From Pseudonocardia sp. CNS-004 (GTDB lineage Bacteria > Actinomycetota > Actinomycetes > Mycobacteriales > Pseudonocardiaceae): a stretch of DNA of 64,000 nt. The stretch is from the NCBI GenBank assembly GCA_001942185.1, contig MKJV01000065.1:1-64000 (forward strand). The letters are read 5' to 3'. A model generated the notes under the pieces. It was not told where the DNA came from. It did not search any database and saw nothing but the letters and a program-made list of their open reading frames with translations. The position numbers and the translations under genes were made by a program. Shown here one piece after another: positions 45,011 through 54,203 of the stretch (positions are counted from its first letter, which is position 1; each line of letters begins with the position of its first letter).

Positions 45011-46729
45011 TCAGCGGGCCGTGCGGAGTGCCGTGGTGGCGGCGAGGTCGACGCGGTCGCCGTCGACGACGACGTGGTAGTCGTCGCGGGCCGCGGCCCG
45101 GCTCACCTTCTCGTCGAGGACGTCCTGGAGGACGGCCTCGGGGTCGCGGGTGCGGGGGTCTCCGTACCCGCCGCCACCGGCCGTGATCTGGCGGTGCCGG
45201 GTCCCGCCCGGCACAGTGAGGTGCGGCTTGGCGTCGAGCAGCACCTCGTGCGGACCGGGGTCGCGGAGGTTGAGCGACGGCGTGCCGTTCCCGCCGCCGT
45301 CCAGCCCGTAGGGCAGTGAGGTGCGCCGGTCGGAGCGGATCTGCACGGTGGCCTCCGCGGCGAGGACCGTCATGTCCCGGAAGGTCCCCAACCCGCCCCG
45401 GTAGCGGCCGGCGCCGGCGGTGTCGGTCAGGTAGCCGTAGCCGTCGATGCGCACGCGGCCTGACCGCTCGATGTCCTCGACCGGGGTGTTCGCCAGGTTC
45501 GCCCCGAGAGGGCTGACGCCGTCGATGCCGTCCTGGTCGGGGCGGGCCCCCCACGCTCCGCAGAGGATGTCCCACAGCACCGTGGAGCTGCCGTCGGCCT
45601 CGGTGATGCCGATCGCGACCGAGTTGGGGCCGCCGTCGCCGGCCGCGGGGACCCGGTCGGGGAAGACCGGTGCGAGGGCGCCGAGGACCGTGTCGATGAT
45701 GCGGTAGGCCACCAGTCCCCGGGCACCGCGGGCGGCGGGGCGGGTGGCGTCGAGGATCGAGCCCGTCGGGATCTCGAAGCGGAATGCGCGGTAGAAGCCG
45801 CTGTTGGCCGGGACGTCGCCCGCGAGCAGTCCCTGAACGGCGGCGTAGCAGGCGGAGCGGGTGAACGACGCGGTGGCGTTCAGCGCCGACCCGACCTGCG
45901 GGGAGCTGCCGGTGAAGTCGAACTCGAGGCCGTCGCGGTCCACGGTCACCCGGACCCGGAACGGGATCGGCCCGCTGCCGAGGCCGTCGTCGTCGATCTG
46001 GTCGGCGAACTCGTAGGCGCCCGGCACGGTGTTCTCCAGCTGGGTCCGCACGAGCGTCTCGGAGTAGTCGAGGAGCTCGTCGACGAGCTGGCCGAAGTCG
46101 TCCGTCCCGTGCCGGTCGACGAGCTCCAGCAAGCACCGGGCACCGGTGTGGTTGGCGGCCAGCTGGGAGTCGAGGTCGCCGCGGAACAGCTCGGGTTCGC
46201 GCACGTTGCGGAGGATCAGCTCGAGGAAGCTGTCGTTGGTCCGGCCCGCCTCCGCCAGCCGGGACGGGGGGATCTGGACCCCTTCGGCGAAGATGCTCGT
46301 CGACTGGACGGCCATCGAGCCCGCCGCCCATCCGCCGACGTCGGCGTGGTTGACGACGCTGACGGCGAAGCCGGCCAGCACCGTCCCGGCGAAGACCGGG
46401 GTCACCGCGAACACGTCCGGCAGGTGCATGCCGCCGGCCGACGGGTCGTTGAGGACGTAGACGTCGCCGTCGATGATCCCGCCGGAGAAGCGGTCGAGGA
46501 TCGCGGTCATCGCGTCCGGGATCGACCCGAGGTGCACGGGGCACGTGTTCGCCTGGGCGATGACCCGGCCGCGGGCGTCGCACAGCGCGGCGGAGAAGTC
46601 CATGCTGGCGGCGACGATCTGGCTGTGCGCGGTGCGCAGCACGGTGATCGCCATCTCGTCGGCGGCGCCGCAGACGGCGTTGCGGAAGACCTCGAAGGTC
46701 GCGGCGTCCCGGATCACGGCCTGCTCCAC
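45011..46729 (-). CDS. hyuB: Hydantoinase B/oxoprolinase family protein
   Basis: An intact 572-residue HyuB-type subunit. Family segments are FRNAVCGAADEMAITVLRTAHS, DARGRVIAQANTCPVHLG, DVYVLNDPSAGGMHLPDV, VSVVNHADVGG and near the end PGGTRHRQITAGGGGYGDP. With HyuA it forms an ATP-dependent N-methylhydantoinase, 5-oxoprolinase or acetone/acetophenone carboxylase-like complex; the subgroup cannot be decided by eye. GTG start at 46729 overlaps hyuA by 16 bases. Followed by the MFS transporter in the same direction. Confidence 0.9.
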   Translation of the reverse strand: MEQAVIRDAATFEVFRNAVCGAADEMAITVLRTAHSQIVAASMDFSAALCDARGRVIAQANTCPVHLGSIPDAMTAILDRFSGGIIDGDVYVLNDPSAGGMHLPDVFAVTPVFAGTVLAGFAVSVVNHADVGGWAAGSMAVQSTSIFAEGVQIPPSRLAEAGRTNDSFLELILRNVREPELFRGDLDSQLAANHTGARCLLELVDRHGTDDFGQLVDELLDYSETLVRTQLENTVPGAYEFADQIDDDGLGSGPIPFRVRVTVDRDGLEFDFTGSSPQVGSALNATASFTRSACYAAVQGLLAGDVPANSGFYRAFRFEIPTGSILDATRPAARGARGLVAYRIIDTVLGALAPVFPDRVPAAGDGGPNSVAIGITEADGSSTVLWDILCGAWGARPDQDGIDGVSPLGANLANTPVEDIERSGRVRIDGYGYLTDTAGAGRYRGGLGTFRDMTVLAAEATVQIRSDRRTSLPYGLDGGGNGTPSLNLRDPGPHEVLLDAKPHLTVPGGTRHRQITAGGGGYGDPRTRDPEAVLQDVLDEKVSRAAARDDYHVVVDGDRVDLAATTALRTAR

Positions 46730-48800
46730 GAGATGACGATGTTGTTGAGGCGGTCGCGGTGGGCCGCCGCCCCCGGCGGGACGAGGGTCGTGGCATCCAT
46801 GTCCTCGACGACGAGCGGCCCTGGCCGCGGCTGGCCGCCCAGGGCGGCACGGTCGATCACCGCGACGTCGATCTCCTGCCCCGCGAAGAAGCACCGCCGG
46901 CTCCGCTCGGGTCCGGGCGGCGGCAGCGGGGCGGCGAGCGCCTCGTCCAGCCGGACGCCGGTCTCGACCCTGCCGCGGACGCGGAGGGTGACGACTTCGA
47001 CGAGCTCGTCGGCGCTGCGGCGTCCGTAGGTGCTGCGGTGCTCGGCGTGGAAGCGTTCGCGGGCGTGCACCAGGGTCGACCGGTCGATCGGTCCGGGGGG
47101 CAGCGGGATGCGCAGCTCGAACCGCTGGCCGCGGTAGCGCATGTCCAGGCTCCGCTCGACGACGACGTCCCGGTGGGGGGCCGCGGACCGCAGTTCCCAG
47201 TCGACGTGCGCGGCCAGGGCGTCGAACTCGCGTCCGAGGGCGCCGGCGTCGGCGTGCTCGGTGGTGTGGCTGGTGGAGGCGTGGCGCTCGACGTCGGCGA
47301 CGAGGAGCCCGAGCGCGGAGAACAAGCCCGGGTGGGCCGGCACGACGACGGTGTCGATGCCGAGCTCGCGGGCGAGCGCGGCGCCGTACAGCGGACCGGC
47401 CCCACCGAACGCGACCATGGTGGCCTCGCGCGGGTCCCGCCCCCGCTCGCTCGTCACCGCCTTGACCGCGGTGGTCATTCCGGATACCGCGACGTCGTAA
47501 GCACCTCGCGCGGTCTCGAGCACATCGGCGCCGAGCTCGTCGGCCACCCCGGCGAGCGCCTTCACCGCCAGCTCGGGATGGATCCGCACGTGGCCGCCGG
47601 CCAGCGCCTCGGCGCTGAGGTAACCGAGCACGACGTTGGCGTCGGTCAGGGTCGGGTGCTCGCCCCCGTTGCCGTAGGCGGCGGGACCCGGTCGCGAGCC
47701 CGCGCTCGCCGGTCCCACGTGCAGCGCCCCGGCGACGTCGGTGGCGATGATGCTGCCCCCGCCGGCACCGATCTCGGCGATGTCGAGCGACGGTGCCCGC
47801 ACCGGGTACCCGGCGCCGGACCCGAGCCCGCGTGCGACATTCATGCCCCCGCCGACCTCGTAGCCCGCGGACACGAACGGCCGGCCGGACTCGATCAGCG
47901 AGGCCTTGGCCGTGGTGCCCCCCATGTCGAAGGTGACGGCGCCGGGCAACGACATCGCCCGGGCCAGTGCGGCCACCGCGGTCACACCGGCCGCCGGTCC
48001 GGACTCGATGATCTCGACCGGTCGCGCCCGACCTTCCCGGCGTCGAGCAGGCCGCCGCCGGACTGCATCACCAGCAGGGGGACCGTCACACCGGCCGCGA
48101 CCAGGTCGCGTTCCAGGGCGGTCAGGTAGTCCTGGACGACCGGCCCGACGTAGGAGTTCACGACGGCCGTGCTCGTCCGCTCGAACTCTCCGGGCTCGGC
48201 ACCGAGGTCCACCGAGGCGGTGACGTACCGCCCGGGGAGGAGGCTGCGCAGCTCGTCGGCCACCCGTCGTTCCTCGTCGGCCCTCAGGTAGGAGTTCACC
48301 AGGCAGACGGCCACCGCGGCGGCGCCGCTGCCGCGGATCCGCATCGCGAGCCGGGCCACATCCTCCGGGGTGTGTGGCGGATCCACCGTTCCGTCCGCGT
48401 GGATCCGGCCGTTCAGCTCGGCGCGCCTGCGACGCGGGACCAGCGGGGGCGGCTTGGACCACCCCAGGTCGTAGAGGGTGGGACGACGCAGCCGCCCGAG
48501 CTCGAGGACGTCGCGGAAACCGCTGGTGGTGACCAGGGCGGTCACCGCGCCGTCCTTCTCGAGGATCGCGTTCGTGGCGACCGTGGTCCCGTGCAGCATC
48601 GCACCGACCTCGGCGGGAGACGCCCCGGCTGTGGTGATGGCAGCGGTCGTCGCGGCGACGACGCCCTCACCGTAGGCGGGCGGGGTGGACAGGACCTTCA
48701 TCGGGACGATCCGTCCGTCCGGGCCGAGGGCGACGACGTCGGTGAACGTTCCCCCGACGTCGGCACCTACCCGCCAGGCGGCGGTGGTCGTACTGGGCAC
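46714..48800 (-). CDS. hyuA: Hydantoinase/oxoprolinase A family protein (one frameshift)
   Basis: About 695 residues when repaired. WRVGADVGGTFTDVV is the ASKHA-type ATP-binding start, MLHGTTVATNAILEK and LELGRLRRPTLYDL follow, then after a break near 48030 SGPAAGVTAVAALARA, TFDMGGTTAKASLI (second phosphate loop), AFGGAGPLYGAALARELG and HPGLFSALGLL. GTG at 48800 has GGGAG upstream. ATP-dependent ring opening (hydantoin, oxoproline) or carboxylation (acetone, acetophenone) are family activities. First gene of the operon facing the GntR gene across a double palindrome. Confidence 0.88.
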
Positions 48801-48880
48801 GGGCGCATCTCCCGTCTCTGCGGTGAGTGGGACGCGACACCGTGATGACGGCGGCATCGCGCGGTCACAGTAAGGCCAAT

Positions 48881-48914
48881 CTGAGATCTCAGCAAGTCCT
48901 CTCTGAGATCTCAG
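48881..48914. promoter_or_regulatory. Two CTGAGATCTCAG palindromes, candidate GntR operator
   Basis: The 12-base perfect palindrome CTGAGATCTCAG occurs at 48881-48892 and again at 48903-48914, 22 bases apart (two helical turns, so on the same face). The flanks CCAA on the left and TTGG on the right make the whole element quasi-symmetric. It lies between hyuA and gntR. FadR/VanR-type GntR proteins bind such palindromes as dimers; two sites suggest cooperative binding. Confidence 0.7.
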
Positions 48915-48961
48915 TTGGTCGGAAGCGGATGTCATGAGGACGTCACTGCTACGTTTTGCGA

Positions 48962-49690
48962 GTGCGCTTCGAGCCGGATCTGCTCCGCGATCCCCCACCG
49001 GCCGACCGGCTCATGGAGACGGCCTACCGGCGGTTGAAGCGGTCGATCATCGAGCTCGACCGTCAGCCCGGAACCCAGTTCTCGGAGCAGGCCGTCGCCC
49101 GCGAGTTCGGGCTCAGCAAGACGCCGGTGCGGGAGGCGCTCGCCCGGCTCCACCGGGACGGCCTGGTCACGCCGCTCGCGCGTTCCGGGTACGTGGTCTC
49201 GCCGGTCACGCTGGGCGACGCCGATGACCTGTGCGCGCTCCGCGCGCTGCTGCAGACCGAGACCGCGGCGCTGACCGCCCGGCGCGGGCTCTCCGAGCGC
49301 GACGGGAACCGGCTGCGGGAGCTCTGCGTGGACGACCGGGACAGCCAGCTCGGTGGACCGGGGTTCGAGGCCAGGTTCCGCGAGAACTACGAGTTCGAGT
49401 CGATCATCGCGAACGGGTCGGGCAACGGCAGGCTCGCCGCCGCGGCGATCGAGGCGATGGACGGGATCGAGCGGGTGATCCGGCTCGCGATCCGGCTGGA
49501 TCCCTCGATGCCGCCGGGTCGGATCGGCGAGCGCCAGGCGTTGGTGGACGCCATCCTCGCCCGGGACCCGAAGGCCTCGCGCGCGGCGATGGCCCGCCGC
49601 ACCGCGTCGGCTCGCCGGGAGATCGTCGGTGCACTGGCCACCAGCGCAGCGGTGGCCGGCGCACCGATCGAGCTACTCCCGTCCCCCTGA
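48962..49690 (+). CDS. GntR-family regulator (FadR/VanR type)
   Basis: An intact regulator of about 242 residues. Winged helix: AYRRLKRSIIELDRQPGTQFSEQAVAREFGLSKTPVREALARL (shown in parts, residues 20-60), then an all-helical FCD effector domain with LCALRALLQTETAAL, FESIIANGSGN and RQALVDAILARDP. I use the GTG at 48962; the ATG at 49013 is possible but would cut into the DNA-binding domain. Divergent from hyuA. The paired palindromes upstream are its likely binding sites. Its last 18 bases overlap the convergent aminotransferase gene. Confidence 0.87.
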   Translation: MRFEPDLLRDPPPADRLMETAYRRLKRSIIELDRQPGTQFSEQAVAREFGLSKTPVREALARLHRDGLVTPLARSGYVVSPVTLGDADDLCALRALLQTETAALTARRGLSERDGNRLRELCVDDRDSQLGGPGFEARFRENYEFESIIANGSGNGRLAAAAIEAMDGIERVIRLAIRLDPSMPPGRIGERQALVDAILARDPKASRAAMARRTASARREIVGALATSAAVAGAPIELLPSP

Positions 49691-50875
49691 TCCCGTCAGC
49701 CGGCACCCAAGTTCCCGGATGCCGTCCTCGGGGCCGCCGTACAGGATCCGGGCGTGATCGTCGGGGCCGCTGAAGGCGCCCCCGGCGAGCGCGGCGATGC
49801 CTCGGGCCAGCAGCGCGTCCTCCAGCCCGCGTCCCGTCCCGAGCCGCCCCAGATCCGGGAAGGCGAAAATTCCCGCGGCCGGGCGGACGACCGGCACACC
49901 GGCGGCGCCCAGGACGTCGAGTAGCAGGTCCCGCTTGCGCCGGAACCCGCCGAACGCCGGTCGGAGCCAGTCTTGCGGGCCGGTGACCACCGCTTCGGCC
50001 GCCACCTGTGGGATGTCACCGACGTTGATCGCGTCCCATTCGAACGCGGCGTGGATGCGATCGAGCAGCGGCCCGGGGGCGTGCACGTACCCGATCCTCC
50101 AGTGCGTGAACGCGTAGTTCTTGCTGAGACTCGTCACCGTCACCAGGTCCGGGTGCCGGTCGCGCAGCTCCTGCAGCGGGACGTAACCGGGGCCGTCGTG
50201 CACGTAGCGCTCGTAGGACTCGTCCGACAGCACGATGAGCCCGTGCCGCGCCGCCAGGTCGACCAGGTCGGCGAGCTGCGATCGCGTCGGGGTGTGCCCC
50301 GTCGGGTTGTTCGGGTTGCACAGGAGCAGCGCACGGGTGGACGGGGTGATCGCCGCCTCCAGGGCCTGCGGGTCGGCCGCCCAGCCGTCCCCGGCACGGG
50401 TCGGGACGTACACCGGCCGCGCCCCGGCCATGCGGAGCATCCCGTCGAAGAAGTAGGTGGGCGCCGGGACCAGCACCTCGTCGCCCGGCGTGAGGAGCGC
50501 GCGCAGGGCCACGCTCATCCCGTGCTGCGCCCCGTGGGTAATGAGCAGCTCCCGCTCCGGATCCGCGTCGAGCGGGCCGGCGAGCGCCGCGCGGAGAGCC
50601 GGAGATCCCCGGCTGATCCGGGGGAACGGCGTGCCCGCCACCCTGCGGACGGCCTCGACGACGTGCTCGGGCATCGGGAGCACCGGGACACCGGCGAGGG
50701 GAACCGGATCGGGGCGGTGACCGGCCCGATCGGCGAGCGAGAGGGCGGGAAGGCGATCGAGCATCACAGCTCCTGATGACAGCACCGGACCCGGCGCGAG
50801 GAACCCGTCACGGACCCACGGCGGAACCGCGGCACGCATCTGGGCAAGGACATGCGCACTGGCGAGCGGTGTCAT
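49673..50875 (-). CDS. PLP-dependent aminotransferase class I/II
   Basis: An intact 400-residue fold-type I aminotransferase. HGAQHGMSVALRALL and APTYFFDGMLRMAG (cofactor pocket), LCNPNNPTGHTPT (Asn), VLSDESYERYVHDG (Asp and Tyr), and TSLSKNYAFTHWRIGY with the PLP Lys. ATG 50875 with CTGGAGCGG upstream fits best; upstream residues are not conserved-looking. It lies 50-70 bases after the Lrp gene on the same strand. With the amino-acid dehydrogenase opposite, it probably interconverts a branched-chain or aromatic amino acid and its oxo acid. Confidence 0.87.
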   Translation of the reverse strand: MTPLASAHVLAQMRAAVPPWVRDGFLAPGPVLSSGAVMLDRLPALSLADRAGHRPDPVPLAGVPVLPMPEHVVEAVRRVAGTPFPRISRGSPALRAALAGPLDADPERELLITHGAQHGMSVALRALLTPGDEVLVPAPTYFFDGMLRMAGARPVYVPTRAGDGWAADPQALEAAITPSTRALLLCNPNNPTGHTPTRSQLADLVDLAARHGLIVLSDESYERYVHDGPGYVPLQELRDRHPDLVTVTSLSKNYAFTHWRIGYVHAPGPLLDRIHAAFEWDAINVGDIPQVAAEAVVTGPQDWLRPAFGGFRRKRDLLLDVLGAAGVPVVRPAAGIFAFPDLGRLGTGRGLEDALLARGIAALAGGAFSGPDDHARILYGGPEDGIRELGCRLTGSGGRE

Positions 50876-50928
50876 CAGGCCGCTCCAGGCAACGGGGAAC
50901 CCTAGCCACAATCTCGCCGACTTCGCAA

Positions 50929-51447
50929 TCACGGTCGGCCGCCGCGGTCACGGCGACGGGGTCGCCCGCCCGAAGTCCGACCCTTCGGTGACCGCGTCGA
51001 GCAGCGGCCCTGCCCGGTAGGGCAGGGCGACGACAGCAGCAGGCTGGTGTTGCTGCGCGCCACTCCCGGGACGGAGTAGATCTTCAGCAGCACCGGCTGC
51101 AGCCCGGACTGGGTGGCGCTGGCCACGCGCACCAGCAGGTCCGCCTGACCGGTCACCACATGCACCTCGAGCACCTCGGGAATCGCGGCGAGCCCGTCCA
51201 CCACCTCGGGGATCCGGCCCTGGACGACCTCGAGCGCCACCAGCACCTGGACCTCGACGCCGGCCGCCTCCAGGTCGACGTCGAGCCGGTAGCTCCGGAT
51301 GACGCCGCTGCGCTCGAGACGCTGCATCCGGGACTGGACGGTGTTGCGCGTGACGCCGGCCCGCCGGGCGAGGTCGGCGACTCCCCGCCGGGCGTCCTCG
51401 GCCAGCAGCCCGAGCAACCTGGCGTCGAGGCGGTCGATGGCGATCAC
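50929..51447 (-). CDS. Lrp/AsnC-family regulator (C-terminus frameshifted)
   Basis: About 166 residues. Winged helix: IDRLDARLLGLLAEDARRGVADLARRAGV (in parts), NTVQSRMQRLERSGVI; RAM effector domain: VQVLVALEVVQGRIPEVVDGLAAIPEV and VTGQADLLVRVAS. Near 51025 the frame probably loses one base: the natural end (VALPYRAGPLLDAV, EGSDFGRATPSP) is in the other frame with a stop at 50947. I prefer GTG 51447 with GGGAGGAG nine bases upstream over GTG 51477. Divergent from the amino-acid dehydrogenase and first gene before the aminotransferase, so it likely controls both in response to an amino acid. Confidence 0.85.
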   Translation of the reverse strand: MIAIDRLDARLLGLLAEDARRGVADLARRAGVTRNTVQSRMQRLERSGVIRSYRLDVDLEAAGVEVQVLVALEVVQGRIPEVVDGLAAIPEVLEVHVVTGQADLLVRVASATQSGLQPVLLKIYSVPGVARSNTSLLLSSPCPTGQGRCSTRSPKGRTSGGRPRRRDRGGRP

Positions 51448-51634
51448 AGTGCTCAGCTCCTCCCGGTCACCGAGCACGGTGGCCGCCCCAAATGCTCAGT
51501 TGATGCCCTTTTGTTGTGCCATTTGTATCTGATACCGCACGGTTCTGTCACCGCTCGATCAGCTCGGATCGCGACAGGCCACACCGACCGCCATGAGCTC
51601 GACGTGGTGATCGGACCACTCCGGAAGGACCACG

Positions 51635-52753
51635 ATGACCGTCGTCGACGACATCCCGACCGATCGGCTCCGGGTGTTCGACCACCCCGAGTCCCGGGAG
51701 TCCCCGCACGAGCGGGTCCTGTTCTGCCACGACCCCGACAGCGGCCTGCGAGCGATCATCGCGATCCACTCCCTCGCCCTCGGCCCGGCGATCGGGGGCT
51801 GCCGGATGTACCCCTACCCGGACGAGGCGGCGGCCGTGACCGACGTGTTGCGTCTGTCGCGGGGCATGACCTTCAAGGCCGCTGTCGCCGGGCTCGACCA
51901 CGGCGGCGCAAAGGCCGTGATCATCGGGAACCCCCGCACGGACAAACGCCCCGAGCTGTTCGAGGCCTTCGGGCGGTGCGTCGACGAGCTGGGCGGCCGC
52001 TATGTCACCGCCGGCGACGTCGGAACCGACTCCGACGAGATGGACATCATTGGGCGCACCACCCGGCACGTCGCGTTCCGGAGCACCGCCGCCGGCGGGT
52101 CCGGTGACAGCGGGCTCAACACCGCACTGGGGGTGTTCCAGGCGATGCGCGCGGGCGCCGAGGCCCGGTGGGGCACCAGCTCGCTGGCCGGGAGACGGGT
52201 CGGGGTCGAGGGCCTCGGTAAGGTCGGGCACCGGCTGACCGGCCTGCTCGTCGAAGCGGGGGCCGAAGTCGTCGCCTCCGACATCGACGAGCGCGCGGTC
52301 GGCCGGACCCGCGCGGCGTTCCCCGGCGTCCGGTTCGCCCCGGAGGTGCTCGCCGAGACCGTCGACGTCTACGCGCCGTGCGCTATGGGGGGAACGCTGG
52401 ACACGGCCACCGCCGAAGCCCTCGCCGCCCAGGTCGTCTGCGGAGGAGCGAACAACCAGCTCACCCACCCGGGGCTGGAGGCGGAGCTGGTTCGCCGCGG
52501 GATCGTCTGGGTCCCGGACTTCCTGGCCAACGCCGGTGGCCTCATCCAGGCGGCAGTGGAAGTCGCCGACGGTGATGCCGCTGACGCACGCCGCGCTGTG
52601 GAGGCGATCTTCGACACCGCACGCCGCGTCATCGCCGATGCCGCCGCACGGGGCACCACCACGGGCACAGCGGCCGCCGACCTGGCACTCCGCCGCATCC
52701 GGACGGCTGAAGCCGCGGGACGCGAGCGGAACGCCGGGCCGTCCGGCACATGA
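51635..52753 (+). CDS. Glu/Leu/Phe/Val dehydrogenase (leucine/valine dehydrogenase type)
   Basis: An intact 372-residue amino-acid dehydrogenase. SLALGPAIGGCRMYPYPDE and LRLSRGMTFKAAVAGLDHGGAKAV (catalytic Lys residues) form the substrate domain; VGVEGLGKVGHRL is the NAD-binding loop; CGGANNQLTHPGLEAELVRRGI follows. Length and ENDOR-like details fit the octameric leucine/valine dehydrogenases, which deaminate branched-chain amino acids reversibly with NAD. ATG 51635 with GAAGGACCACG upstream. Divergent from the Lrp gene; the 187-base gap has T-rich boxes suited to Lrp binding. Confidence 0.88.
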   Translation: MTVVDDIPTDRLRVFDHPESRESPHERVLFCHDPDSGLRAIIAIHSLALGPAIGGCRMYPYPDEAAAVTDVLRLSRGMTFKAAVAGLDHGGAKAVIIGNPRTDKRPELFEAFGRCVDELGGRYVTAGDVGTDSDEMDIIGRTTRHVAFRSTAAGGSGDSGLNTALGVFQAMRAGAEARWGTSSLAGRRVGVEGLGKVGHRLTGLLVEAGAEVVASDIDERAVGRTRAAFPGVRFAPEVLAETVDVYAPCAMGGTLDTATAEALAAQVVCGGANNQLTHPGLEAELVRRGIVWVPDFLANAGGLIQAAVEVADGDAADARRAVEAIFDTARRVIADAAARGTTTGTAAADLALRRIRTAEAAGRERNAGPSGT

Positions 52754-52859
52754 TCGGGCGGTGGACACTGCCCGATGGCCGATGAGGTCCCCGGCGACGC
52801 GACCGGATGAAGAACGGTGTCGGCGGTGCGGCAGCCGGTGCGACGCCGGCTTGCGGTGG

Positions 52860-53476
52860 GTCAGCCAGCCGTTGCGCTGCCGACCAACGTGGTCCGTTCA
52901 CATTGTGCCGTCGGAGAGCACGACGTTGCCGAGAGACTCTGCGAGGAGCAGCGCGGCGTGCAGCGCGAAGCGCCGTTCGCCGACCCCCCTGCCCAGGAGC
53001 TCCTCCGCGCGACGTACGCGGCAAGCGCCGGTGCCGCGTGCGACGTGACCTTCTTCGCGGGATTGGCTGCGCCGTTGATTAGGCCGTCTTCCTCGGCGCG
53101 GCGGTAGAGGCAGCGCAGCGCGGCGATCATGTGTTCGGTGGCGCTGTGGCCGCCGCGTCCGCTGCGGCGGATCACCAGTTCGGACTGCATGTCGACCAGG
53201 AGCTGGCGGATATCCGACGGGGTGGGTTCGTCGATTCGGCGTTCGCCCCAGTGCTTGTCGATCCGGTTCCAGTAGCTGCTGTAGACCCGGCGGGTGCCGG
53301 GGCGTACCCCGGCGGCGATGATCGGGATGTAGTCGCGGAAGGTCGGCGCTGTCGGCAGGGAGACCGGTGTATCGAGGAGGTCCTGGGCCCTCAGCCCGAG
53401 GCGCGTCAGCAGGAGTCGGGCGGCGTCCACCTCTGCAGTGCTCGGATTCTGTCGGTCGGGTGTCTGGCTTACTCAT
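52860..53476 (-). pseudogene. Tyrosine recombinase (integrase) remnant
   Basis: ATG 53476 overlaps the AbrB stop. Parts in shifting frames: MSKPDTRPTE, then AARLLLTRLGLRAQDLLD and FRDYIPIIAAGVRPGTRRVYSSYWNRI, LLVDMQSELVIRRSGR, MIAALRCLYRRAEEDGLI and NPAKKV. This is the SAM-like DNA-binding domain of an XerC/D-like integrase. The catalytic domain (R...HxxR...Y) is missing; downstream sequence is unrelated or heavily shifted. Next to tRNA-Leu it is the probable leftover of an element that integrated there. Confidence 0.7.
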
Positions 53477-53961
53477 CACGGCCACCGCCGTTCGAGGCCG
53501 CCCGCCGATGAGTCAGCAACTGGTCAAGGGCGGCGGGTGGGTAGACCACCAGTGTCTGCTGCGTGGGCTGCGCGGCCAGCCAGCAGCACCCGATCGCCGG
53601 GCCGCAGATCGAGCAGGTGCCGGGCCGCGGCGGGCAGCCACAGATAGCGGTGGTCCTTCACGGCCAATGTGCCGTCGATCGCTGCACGCAGCGTGAGGTG
53701 GGTGCGGGTGGCGTCGAGGTCCAACCCGGTGCCGGGCATCCAACCCAGTGCATCCATCACGGTGCGATCGGCGATCCGTCCGCCGCAATCGAGGGCGGAC
53801 ATCCCGTAGACCGTGTCCGCAGTGCGCGCGAGCGGAGGCTCCGGCAGCGACAACCGGCGGCGAGGGACAGCGGCCACCCGGGGTGGATGTGCTACTCCAG
53901 CGCTGCGTGGTCGTGCCGGGAAGAGCAGGGGCGCGATGGCGGCGCTAGTCACGACAACCAC
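53469..53961 (-). CDS. AbrB/MazE/SpoVT-like DNA-binding protein (frameshifted)
   Basis: About 163 residues when repaired. VYGMSALDCGGRIADRTVMDALGW and LRAAIDG start, then HRYLWLPAAARHLLDLRPGDRVLLA, the SpoVT-AbrB swapped-hairpin signature. A break near 53585 moves the tail (AAQPTQQTLVVYPPAALDQLL) to another frame, ending at TAA 53469-53471 inside the integrase start. Proteins of this kind are encoded directly before integrase-like genes in many actinomycetes, and the pair may regulate or stabilise an element. Its start is 88 bases from the 3' end of tRNA-Leu. Confidence 0.65.
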
Positions 53962-54049
53962 CGCCGCGGGCGCGTCGATGCCACGCGCGGGTGTTCAAGC
54001 CAGTTCTGACACTGGTACGACGTCTGTCGCAGGCATGCAACCTTTGAGT

Positions 54050-54132
54050 GTCCGAGGGGGGACTTGAACCCCCACCCCCTACTCGGGGACTAGCACCTCA
54101 AGCTAGCGCGTCTGCCATTCCGCCACTCGGAC
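54050..54132 (-). tRNA. tRNA-Leu (anticodon GAG)
   Basis: Read on the minus strand: acceptor GTCCGAG pairs with CTCGGAC at the 3' end; the D arm follows TGGCGGAATGGCAGACGC; the anticodon stem-loop is GCTAGCTTGAGGTGCTAGT with anticodon GAG; a long class II variable arm (CCCCGAGTAGGGG) and the T arm GGGGGTTCAAGTCCCCC follow. 83 bases, no encoded CCA. The long variable arm and anticodon identify leucine. Its 3' end faces the integrase/AbrB genes, the usual polarity for island insertion. Confidence 0.95.
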
Positions 54133-54203
54133 TTGCTGAGGAGAGGATAGCCCACCCCCTCCACACCCCCGCGACCGGTACTCGGAGTGGTAGGAAGATC
54201 GGC

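Noticed and set aside
42723..46850. Reverse-strand open frame of 1,375 codons
   Set aside because: It passes through IclR in the right frame, then through MFS and hyuB in wrong frames. Only the IclR part and a few MFS N-terminal residues are meaningful.
54048..54203. Open frame continuing upstream of the M20 gene through tRNA-Leu, giving a start at 54048
   Set aside because: The peptide MSEGGLEPPPP is the usual false translation across a tRNA gene; the ribosome site and family start fit GTG 54204.
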